7,195 bases of DNA from an uncultured Spirochaetales bacterium (lineage in GTDB: Bacteria; UBP6; UBA1177): NCBI GenBank assembly GCA_902780365.1, contig CACZFE010000082.1, positions 1 to 7,195 on the forward strand, in the 5' to 3' direction. The notes under the pieces are model-generated. The model saw only the letters and a list, made by a program, of their open reading frames with translations, searched no databases and was not told the DNA's origin. Shown one piece after another: positions 1 through 5,961 of the stretch. The stretch's first letter is position 1. The number at the start of each line of letters is the position of its first letter. The position numbers and the translations under genes are program-made.

Positions 1-1612
1 CGTCGTCTCTGCCGAAAACAGAAGTTACGCCGCCTGTAACAGTGAGATACCACGCCTCGAGCCCTTCGAAAGAGTTTGTGACATTGACAGTTCCGTTGAT
101 AATGTAAAGTTCGTTATCGGCATGAATGCCGTCATCATCCGAAGCGATCTCGACCTCACCGCCTTTGATCTCGATGTTTCCGCCGCTGTGGAGCGCATCA
201 TCCCTCGCGTTGACCTTGATAGTTCCGCCGGAAATCTTGATGTAGACCATGTTCATGTTGATGTTCTCATAGTCTGTAACCGTACTCGGAATACTTGCCT
301 TGATCCCTTTGAGAGAATCAGTGCCGCTGTACTGCTGTGCACCGCCGTTGGGACCGCCGCCGCCGCCCCAGCCGCCTGAACTGCCGGATGTCGCTTCAAT
401 GATGCTGCCGCCGCCGGACTGGATGTCGATGATGCCGTTTTTGATCTCGATGTATGAGATAGCATGGATCCCGTCGCCGCCTGTCGAAGTTACCGTGAGT
501 TTGCCGCCTTTTACTTTGATGTATCCTCTGATATTTTCATAAGGATCATCTTCGTTGCTCGAAAGTGTCAAGGCTTCGGTATTATCGGATTTTATACCGT
601 CTCCGCCTGAAGTTACCGTGATGTTTCCGCCGCGGATAACGACCGAATCCTTGCCGCGGATACCGTCGTCCTTAGCGTTCACGACAAGGGTTGCGCCGTC
701 GATATCAAGGTCATCTTTCGAAGAGATACCGTCGTTGTAGCTGCCTTTTACCGTCAGAGTTCCGTAACCTGCAATCTTAAGATCTGATTTGCTGTAAAGC
801 GCTGCATTAGGTTCGTCAGCACCGTCAGTAAAAACATAGTTTGCCGTGTCTGTCAGGGAATTCTGCGTATCTTTTACAATGAAGATCCTGACATCTTTCG
901 CACCCATTACCGCGAAAGGCGAGTTTTTCGAATTTGTGACGTTCATTCCGTTGAACACAACGTGGACCATTCCGTCATCTTTGTCTTTATCGACATCGAC
1001 AAGGATCTGTCCGTCACTCAAAGTGCCGTCGATTTCGTAAACACCTGAAGCGGTGATCGTCGCCGTTGTGCCGGAAACATCGACATTCTTGCCGTCAACA
1101 CTTATCGAAATGCCTTTAAGATGGATATAATTTATTTTGTCCGCATCGTCTCTCGGGTCGCTGTTGTCAGCATCAGCAGAAGAATCCGATGTGCCGGGGT
1201 TTGTGTTGCCGGCATCACCGCCGTCATCAGGATCGGTGCTGCTGTCAGTATCGCCGTCATCAGGATCCGTCGGTGTCCCGGTGCAGCTGCTTTTATCCCA
1301 GCCAGTGCAGTCAGCCTTGCAGATCGCGTAGCCGCCTGTGTAGCCGGAATCGATTTCAGTGCAGTCTTTCGCGCCGCCGTCACAGACTTCGCCGTCTTCC
1401 TGCATTCTGTTGCCACATACTGCATCGGAGTTTCCGCCGCCGCCGCCGCTACCTGAATTGTCTCCGGAATTATCACCGGAACCGTCACTTGAATTGTCAC
1501 CCGTGCCGTTGTCATCACCGCCGGTGTTCGAATTGTCTTTGCTTGAACCGCCGCAGGACACAATGATCAGAGCTAAAAACATCAGTGAGAAAATCAAAAA
1601 TCTTTTCTTCAT
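1..1612 (-). CDS. Surface lipoprotein with Cys-rich module and Cthe_2159-type carbohydrate-binding beta-helix domain (3' end off the window)
   Basis: Only the first 537 codons are present; the gene runs off the left edge without a stop. The start at 1610-1612 is preceded by GGAGGAG (1616-1622 on the complement) and opens a lipoprotein signal peptide: MKKR, a hydrophobic stretch to residue 18, and a lipobox IVSC with the lipidated cysteine at 20. Residues 21-62 are a Gly/Ser/Asn/Asp-rich tether. Residues 66-110 form a compact module with six cysteines (66, 77, 84, 98, 102, 110) starting CGNRMQEDGEVCDGG, resembling the Cys-rich disulfide modules of myxobacterial surface proteins. Residues 111-159 are an Asp-rich linker with TDPDDG twice (115-120, 126-131). 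From about 162 onward the protein matches the Cthe_2159/DUF4353 polysaccharide-binding beta-helix family: repeated 'I.I.GG.I.V' rungs, DDGIRGKDSV (315-324), GGDGI (336-340 and 378-382), DDALHSGG (471-478), DDDGIHADNELYI (492-504) and FEGLE (515-519). A Gly-rich loop lies at 409-424. The paired acidic residues suggest calcium binding (inference). The polysaccharide ligand cannot be told from sequence. Confidence 0.9.
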   Translation of the reverse strand, partial: MKKRFLIFSLMFLALIIVSCGGSSKDNSNTGGDDNGTGDNSSDGSGDNSGDNSGSGGGGGNSDAVCGNRMQEDGEVCDGGAKDCTEIDSGYTGGYAICKADCTGWDKSSCTGTPTDPDDGDTDSSTDPDDGGDAGNTNPGTSDSSADADNSDPRDDADKINYIHLKGISISVDGKNVDVSGTTATITASGVYEIDGTLSDGQILVDVDKDKDDGMVHVVFNGMNVTNSKNSPFAVMGAKDVRIFIVKDTQNSLTDTANYVFTDGADEPNAALYSKSDLKIAGYGTLTVKGSYNDGISSKDDLDIDGATLVVNAKDDGIRGKDSVVIRGGNITVTSGGDGIKSDNTEALTLSSNEDDPYENIRGYIKVKGGKLTVTSTGGDGIHAISYIEIKNGIIDIQSGGGSIIEATSGSSGGWGGGGGPNGGAQQYSGTDSLKGIKASIPSTVTDYENINMNMVYIKISGGTIKVNARDDALHSGGNIEIKGGEVEIASDDDGIHADNELYIINGTVNVTNSFEGLEAWYLTVTGGVTSVFGRDD

Positions 1613-1646
1613 AAGCTCCTCCAAATAGAAATGACCAAAACAAAAG

Positions 1647-1674
1647 ATTTTAAGAGTTTTCAGAAAAAAAACAA
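1647..1674 (-). promoter_or_regulatory. Candidate sigma-70-like promoter for the lipoprotein gene
   Basis: On the minus strand, TTGTTT (1669-1674) lies 16 bases from TAAAAT (1647-1652), followed by a short leader of about 30 nt to the Shine-Dalgarno sequence. This suggests the lipoprotein gene can be transcribed separately from aspS upstream of it. The surrounding sequence is AT-rich, so a chance match is possible. Confidence 0.35.
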
Positions 1675-1685
1675 GAGTTTTTTTG

Positions 1686-1771
1686 AGCGCGCCGCTTCGA
1701 TATATCGTTCTGCGCGCCATCGACATTTCGAGATTTCGAAACATCGATATTTCGACACGATTTGGCGCGCT
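1686..1771. repeat. Imperfect 86-bp dyad with GCGCGCC and TTTCGA repeats, overlapping the aspS stop
   Basis: The outer arms AGCGCGCC (1686-1693) and GGCGCGCT (1764-1771) are perfect 8-bp inverted repeats. Inside them, TCGATATATCG (1697-1707) can pair with CGATATTTCGA (1745-1755) with one mismatch. A further GCGCGCC lies at 1712-1718, which could pair instead with 1764-1770. There is also a direct repeat, CATCGACATTTCGA (1718-1731) and CATCGATATTTCGA (1742-1755), 13 of 14 identical. The right arm covers the first two bases (1770-1771) of the complemented aspS stop triplet. There is no T-run directly after the stem on either strand (A7 follows in the aspS direction), so it is not a standard intrinsic terminator. 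It could be a REP-like or processing element. Confidence 0.5.
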
Positions 1772-3506
1772 ATTTCTCAGTCTTGATGCAGAGTTCTTTG
1801 AGCTGTTTTTCGGTGACGGGCGCCGGTGCCTGCGTCATGAGGCATGTCGCGCTCGTCGTTTTCGGGAATGCGATGACATCGCGGATCGCGTCGGTGTTGT
1901 TGAGAAGCATCATCAGCCTGTCAAAGCCGAGTGCCAGTCCTCCGTGTGGCGGAGCGCCGAATTCAAGCGCTTCGACGAGGTATCCGAAATTCTCCTTCGC
2001 CTCTTCGTCGCTGATTCCCAAGAATTTGAAGACTTCCTTCTGCTTGTCGGTGTTGTGGATCCTTATGCTGCCGCCGCCCGCTTCGTAGCCGTTGATGACG
2101 ATATCGTAAGCACGCGAATTGATCGTGCCGAGGTCGTCACCGCGTTTTGCCGCCTCGAAATCGAAATCGGTGAAAGCGTGGTGTTTTGCGACCCATTCGC
2201 CCGTCTCTTCGTCAACTTCGAAAGCCGGGAAATTGGTGATCCATACGAATTCGTAGGAGTTTTTGTCGTAAAGATTGTATTCCGCAGCGAGTCTTTTTCT
2301 CAAATTTCCGAGTGCCGTGAGAGCGACGCCCGTTTTATCGGCAACAATAAACATTATCCCGTTTTCAGGAATGATTTCGGCAAGCTGCGCTTTCTCGGAA
2401 TCGTTGAAGAATTTCATAAGCGGTGAATCGAGTGCGCCTTCTTCCTTCTTTATCCAGGCAAGCGCCTTCGCGCCGTCGCCCTGGACATCCTTCTCGATCT
2501 TTTTGATCTGGTTTTTGGAAAGTTCCTTCGCATGACCTTCGAGAACGATACCTTTTACAACCGTTTTCGGGTCGTTTGCGGCGTTTTTGAAAGCGGCAAA
2601 TTCCGAATTTGCAAATATTGCGTCAAGAGTCTTGAGTTCCATTGCAAATCTGAGGTCGGGCTTGTCGCTTCCGTATTTGTCCATCGCCTCGTTGAAGGAC
2701 ATTTTTCTGAAAGGACGCTTGATATCGAGGTTTTTGACTGCCTTGAAGATTTTGCAGAGCAGACCTTCGGTGACGCCCATGACGTCTTCTTCTTCGACAA
2801 AGCTCATCTCGAAGTCGATCTGGGTGAACTCCGGCTGTCTGTCGGCACGGAGAGCCTCATCACGGAAGCACTTCGCGACCTGATAGTATTTGTCCATTCC
2901 CGCAACCATGAGGATCTGCTTGAAAACCTGAGGAGACTGCGGCAGAGCGTAGAAAGATCCCGGCCAGAGCCTGCTCGGAACAAGGAAATCCCTTGCGCCT
3001 CCCGGGCTGCTCTTGATAAGAAAAGGAGTTTCGACTTCGACAAAATCGAGCGAATCGAAGTATTCGTGAATAAGCGCGCTCACTTTGGAACGCGAGATCA
3101 GGTTTTTCTGTATGTTCGATTTGCGTATGTCAATGTAGCGGTATTTCAGCTTGATCGTGTCGGCGGCATCCTTTCTGAAATCGAAGGGAAGCGGCTTCGA
3201 CGGGTTCATCAGCGTGATTTTGTCAGCTTCGACTTCGATCGCGCCTGTCGGATATTTGTCAGTCCTGTTTTCTTTGCGGTCGATGACTGTTCCGCTTACC
3301 GAAACGACCGATTCAAGCGTCAGTTTTTTTGCCGATTCCGCAAGAACAGGGTCGCTCACAAAAACCTGAGTCATACCGTAACGGTCTGAAAGTATTAAGA
3401 AAACCATAGGCCCCATCTCTCTTTTCTGAGTGAGCCATCCCGAAATGACGACATGCTCTCCCAGATTGTCGAGATTGAGCTCTCCGCAAGTGTGTGTGCG
3501 CAGCAT
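1770..3506 (-). CDS. aspS: Aspartate--tRNA ligase (AspRS), bacterial type
   Basis: Charges tRNA-Asp with aspartate using ATP, in the cytoplasm. The 578 residues are close to the usual bacterial length of about 590. The order is: OB-fold anticodon-binding domain (about 1-105), class II catalytic core split by the bacterial GAD insertion (about 290-410), and the rest of the core to about 560. Class II motifs are clear: motif 1 region around VETPFLIKSSPGGARDFLVP, motif 2 FRDEALRADRQPEF (214-227), YGSDKPDLR (278-286), GGGSIRIHN (477-485) and motif 3 GLALGFDR (523-530). HHAFT (442-446) stands where many homologues have HHPFT. The start at 3504-3506 has GGAGG (3512-3516 on the complement) five bases upstream and gives MLRTHTCGEL, the normal AspRS beginning. 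It is divergent from the WecA-like gene. The stop is TAG, partly inside a GC-rich inverted repeat. Specificity for tRNA-Asp alone or also tRNA-Asn is not settled by sequence. Confidence 0.98.
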   Translation of the reverse strand: MLRTHTCGELNLDNLGEHVVISGWLTQKREMGPMVFLILSDRYGMTQVFVSDPVLAESAKKLTLESVVSVSGTVIDRKENRTDKYPTGAIEVEADKITLMNPSKPLPFDFRKDAADTIKLKYRYIDIRKSNIQKNLISRSKVSALIHEYFDSLDFVEVETPFLIKSSPGGARDFLVPSRLWPGSFYALPQSPQVFKQILMVAGMDKYYQVAKCFRDEALRADRQPEFTQIDFEMSFVEEEDVMGVTEGLLCKIFKAVKNLDIKRPFRKMSFNEAMDKYGSDKPDLRFAMELKTLDAIFANSEFAAFKNAANDPKTVVKGIVLEGHAKELSKNQIKKIEKDVQGDGAKALAWIKKEEGALDSPLMKFFNDSEKAQLAEIIPENGIMFIVADKTGVALTALGNLRKRLAAEYNLYDKNSYEFVWITNFPAFEVDEETGEWVAKHHAFTDFDFEAAKRGDDLGTINSRAYDIVINGYEAGGGSIRIHNTDKQKEVFKFLGISDEEAKENFGYLVEALEFGAPPHGGLALGFDRLMMLLNNTDAIRDVIAFPKTTSATCLMTQAPAPVTEKQLKELCIKTEK

Positions 3507-3543
3507 TTTAACCTCCGAAAATACAATAAAACCAAAAAGCGAC

Positions 3544-3573
3544 TTATTATTCTCCTTAAATTTTTTAAATCAA
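3544..3573 (-). promoter_or_regulatory. Tentative promoter for aspS
   Basis: On the minus strand, TTGATT (3568-3573) lies 18 bases from TAATAA (3544-3549), giving a leader of about 30 nt before the aspS start. The -10 element is a poor match and the region is AT-rich. It is the best candidate I see, not a secure one. Confidence 0.25.
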
Positions 3574-3587
3574 GAAATAGGCCAAAT

Positions 3588-3615
3588 TTGCTTTTTCAGC
3601 CCAAATCCGTATCAT
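3588..3615 (+). promoter_or_regulatory. Candidate sigma-70-like promoter for the WecA-like gene
   Basis: TTGCTT (3588-3593) and TATCAT (3610-3615) are 16 bases apart, placing a start of transcription near 3622 and the Shine-Dalgarno GGAGG (3633-3637) just downstream. It lies divergent to, and does not overlap, the tentative aspS promoter. Confidence 0.4.
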
Positions 3616-3642
3616 TTTGCCGCGTTTTTTTCGGAGGTAGAG

Positions 3643-5040
3643 ATGACCACTTATTTGACAGCCTTCATCGTTTCGTTCGTTTTTGTGTGCGCAGTCACCC
3701 CGATTTTAATAAAAGTTGGAATAAAATTCGGTTTTGTCGACCAGGTCAACCAGCGCAAGATCCACCGCGGCGCGATACCGAGAATAGGCGGGATCGGCAT
3801 TTCACTCGGCACGATGCTCCCGATCTTCCTTCTTTTCTACGTCCGTGGCGGAATACACATCGAAACACCCAACAATATTTATCTCTTCTTTGTCGGAGGC
3901 CTTTCGATAAGTCTGCTCGGTCTTCTTGACGATATCAAAGGGGTCAACGCGAAAGTAAAGCTCCTTTTCCAGATCGGAATAGCGGTCATGGCGACTATGC
4001 ACGGCGCTTTGATCCAGTCGATCCCGACACCGTGGGGGCAGCTTGAACTCGGATTTTTCAGCTACCCTCTCACCGTTTTCTGGATCATAGGCATCATCAA
4101 CGCTTTCAATCTGATCGACGGAATGGACGGGCTTTCTTCCGGTATAACTCTGTTTTCAGCCCTCACGATAGCTATGCTCGCGATCGTCAACGGCACGCCG
4201 TATCTTCCTGTTGCCCTTGTCGGACTTGCACTTGCCGGCGCTGTTACGGGATTTCTTATCTACAATTTCAATCCCGCAAAGATTTTCATGGGTGATTCCG
4301 GCTCGATGTTCATAGGCTACATTCTGGCTGTTCTCTCTCTCAAAAGCCAGTCGAAAGCCCACGCTGTCGTTTCGATCATGGTCCCGATCATCGCGATGGG
4401 GCTGCCGATCCTCGACACGACTCTCGCTTTTCTGAGACGAATCCTGCGTCATCAGTCGATTTTCGCGGCTGACAAGCAGCACATACACCACTTTTTACTT
4501 TCGCTCGGTTTCAACCAGCGCAAGACTGTGCTTATCCTTTATGCGATCTCGATCCTCTTCACTATTCTTTCGATGGTGATGATTTTCAACAAAAACGTAG
4601 ACACCTTCCTTATCGTCCTCATTTTCGCGATAATCGTTTTCGTAATAATCACGAAACTCGGTTATGTCGAGATGATCTACGGAAAATTCCGCGTAAAGAA
4701 GGAAAATTCGCTTGAAAAGCATCTCGAAAACTTTTTTATCAACAGGATTTCGCTTGATCCGAACGAAAATTTCTTCTCGGAGCTACCGATAAAAGGCTTC
4801 GATATACTCGATATCAAAGGGAACAACCTTTTTTCCACCGGTGAAAAGGACAAAATCAACTTTTTCGATATTTCGGCAAGACGTTCGCGTATCGTCAGAC
4901 TTTACTGGACAGAAAACGTTCCGATAATCGGCTCCAGGGAATCGGCAATGCTCATCCTCATGGCTAAAGCTCTTGTTGCAAAATTCGCTCCGATAAGCGA
5001 CGCTGACGAGAAAAAATTTCTGGCAGAAATCAAAGAATAA
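3643..5040 (+). CDS. wecA: Polyprenyl-phosphate HexNAc-1-phosphate transferase, WecA/TagO (MraY-like) family, with long C-terminal extension
   Basis: Integral inner-membrane enzyme that transfers a sugar-1-phosphate from a UDP-sugar to undecaprenyl phosphate, the first step of O-antigen, enterobacterial common antigen or teichoic-acid-type glycan synthesis. About 11 hydrophobic segments span residues 2-338. Family motifs: HRGAIPRIGG (41-50), LLDDIKG with the metal-binding Asp pair (D96, D97), NAFNLIDGMDGL (153-164), FMGDSGS (215-221) and the cytoplasmic HIHH loop (280-283). The HIHH loop and absence of MraY-specific sequence favour WecA/TagO over MraY. The start is ATG 3643, with GGAGG at 3633-3637 five bases upstream. 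The frame stays open further upstream, but that stretch lies over the aspS start and has no membrane-protein character. Residues about 345-465 form a hydrophilic tail beyond the last membrane segment; typical WecA/TagO proteins have a much shorter one. The exact sugar (GlcNAc or another) cannot be read from sequence, so the symbol is a family label. Confidence 0.9.
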   Translation: MTTYLTAFIVSFVFVCAVTPILIKVGIKFGFVDQVNQRKIHRGAIPRIGGIGISLGTMLPIFLLFYVRGGIHIETPNNIYLFFVGGLSISLLGLLDDIKGVNAKVKLLFQIGIAVMATMHGALIQSIPTPWGQLELGFFSYPLTVFWIIGIINAFNLIDGMDGLSSGITLFSALTIAMLAIVNGTPYLPVALVGLALAGAVTGFLIYNFNPAKIFMGDSGSMFIGYILAVLSLKSQSKAHAVVSIMVPIIAMGLPILDTTLAFLRRILRHQSIFAADKQHIHHFLLSLGFNQRKTVLILYAISILFTILSMVMIFNKNVDTFLIVLIFAIIVFVIITKLGYVEMIYGKFRVKKENSLEKHLENFFINRISLDPNENFFSELPIKGFDILDIKGNNLFSTGEKDKINFFDISARRSRIVRLYWTENVPIIGSRESAMLILMAKALVAKFAPISDADEKKFLAEIKE

Positions 5041-5799
5041 TCAAAGACTTGTAAGAACGACCGGGCCGTTTGCGGTGATCGCTACGGTGTGCTCGAACTG
5101 GCAGCTCAGTTTGCCGTCCATCGTGACGACTGTCCAGCCGTCGCTCAAAGTTCTGGTTTTGTAGGTCCCTTCGTTTATCATCGGCTCGATCGCGACGACC
5201 ATTCCTTCCTGAAGTTTAAGTCCGTCGCCGCGCTTGCCGTAGTGCGGGATAGCCGGATCTTCGTGAAGGTGGACGCCTGTTCCGTGACCGACATACTCTG
5301 TGACGACCGAAAATCCGTGGCTTTCGGCATATTCCTGGATCACCGCGCCGATGTCACCGATGTGGTTCCCGGGAACGCACTGCTCTATTCCGAGTTCGAG
5401 GCATCTGCGGGTCACTTCGACAAGTTTTTTCGCCTTGTCGCTCGCGCCCGGCATGACATAGGTCATAGTGCTGTCGCCGATGTAACCGTTGAGCGTTACA
5501 CCGCAGTCAACAGAAAGAATATCGCCGCGCTGAATGATTTTCGCTTTTCTCGGAATGCCGTGAACGACCTCGTTGTTTACCGCAATGCATGTCGCGTGAG
5601 TGTAGTCGTCGACCGATTTGAAAGTCGGATGTCCGCCGTGCTTTTTTATGAATTTATCGGCGAAAGCGTCGATCTGCAAAGTCGATACGCCGGGTTTGAT
5701 GTAAGTTTTGAGTTCGTGATAAAGTTCAGCGAGAACATGTCCGGCAGCTTTGATCTTTTCTATCTGTTCCGGAGTTTTGATAATAATTTCTTCGCACAT
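5041..5799 (-). CDS. map: Type I methionine aminopeptidase
   Basis: Removes the initiator methionine from nascent proteins in the cytoplasm; a two-metal pita-bread-fold hydrolase. The 252-residue length fits the minimal type Ia enzyme, without a zinc-finger N-terminal extension. All five expected metal ligands are visible: D98 (SVDCG), D109 (GDSTM), H172 (GHGTG), E205 (AIEPM) and E236 (QFEHTV). The catalytic His is H80 (VVHGIP). The start at 5797-5799 is preceded by GAGG five bases away. A longer reading to a TTG at 5824-5826 would add nine residues over the Shine-Dalgarno and is not favoured. The stop TGA directly abuts the stop of the convergent WecA-like gene. In many bacteria map follows secY/adk in the ribosomal-protein cluster; here it stands alone with its own strong promoter. 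Confidence 0.97.
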   Translation of the reverse strand: MCEEIIIKTPEQIEKIKAAGHVLAELYHELKTYIKPGVSTLQIDAFADKFIKKHGGHPTFKSVDDYTHATCIAVNNEVVHGIPRKAKIIQRGDILSVDCGVTLNGYIGDSTMTYVMPGASDKAKKLVEVTRRCLELGIEQCVPGNHIGDIGAVIQEYAESHGFSVVTEYVGHGTGVHLHEDPAIPHYGKRGDGLKLQEGMVVAIEPMINEGTYKTRTLSDGWTVVTMDGKLSCQFEHTVAITANGPVVLTSL

Positions 5800-5836
5800 T
5801 TCTTCCTCAAAAAAGCAAATTAACAAAAAACGGGCG

Positions 5837-5864
5837 ATTATAGTCTTAATTCTTTCACTTTCAA
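5837..5864 (-). promoter_or_regulatory. Strong sigma-70-like promoter for map
   Basis: On the minus strand, TTGAAA (5859-5864) and a perfect TATAAT (5837-5842) are separated by 16 bases. Transcription would start near 5830, leaving a leader of about 30 nt. This is the best promoter match in the window. Confidence 0.6.
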
Positions 5865-5887
5865 GCAGAAAAATTTTTATGTATAAT
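5859..5887 (+). promoter_or_regulatory. Candidate promoter for the murG-patB operon
   Basis: A perfect TATAAT (5882-5887) lies 17 bases after TTTCAA (5859-5864), a weak -35 that is the complement of the map -35. The leader would be about 70 nt. An alternative further downstream is TTGTAA (5903-5908) with TAAAAA (5925-5930), also 16 bases apart. The sequence does not decide between them. Confidence 0.35.
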
Positions 5888-5961
5888 TTAGCATCTTTTT
5901 ACTTGTAATATTTTATATATTTGCTAAAAAACACCGGATTTTTTGTATAAAAAGAGGTTCC

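Noticed and set aside
1219..1267. Tandem-like direct repeat of 16 bases (1219-1234 and 1252-1267)
   Set aside because: It encodes the repeated TDPDDG of the acidic linker and is explained by that low-complexity protein segment; not a CRISPR or independent element.
122..1628. Several plus-strand and off-frame minus-strand open frames in the first 1.6 kb, including low-complexity Pro/Arg/Cys-rich ones
   Set aside because: They are shadows of the repetitive Gly/Asp-rich lipoprotein reading frame, which has a signal peptide, lipobox and clear domain pattern.
1686..1771. Rho-independent terminator for aspS
   Set aside because: The stem is long and interrupted, the loop is large, and it is followed by A7, not a U-run, in the aspS direction. 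Kept as a repeat only.
1683..3389. Long plus-strand open frames (1683-2426, 2532-3389) opposite aspS
   Set aside because: They are antisense to a fully convincing AspRS, show no recognisable motifs and have no suitable ribosome binding site. They arise from the codon usage of the real gene.
3430..3642. Possible 71-residue N-terminal extension of the WecA-like protein, starting at ATG 3430
   Set aside because: It overlaps the aspS start on the other strand, crosses the divergent promoter region, and precedes a better start at 3643 with GGAGG at proper spacing and a membrane-type N-terminus.
5089..5823. 244-residue plus-strand open frame opposite map
   Set aside because: Antisense to a methionine aminopeptidase with every metal ligand present; no motifs of its own.
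5800..5826. TTG start at 5824-5826 for map, adding nine residues
   Set aside because: The ATG at 5797-5799 has a GAGG at five-base spacing and gives the usual family N-terminus; the extension would be translated from the Shine-Dalgarno region.
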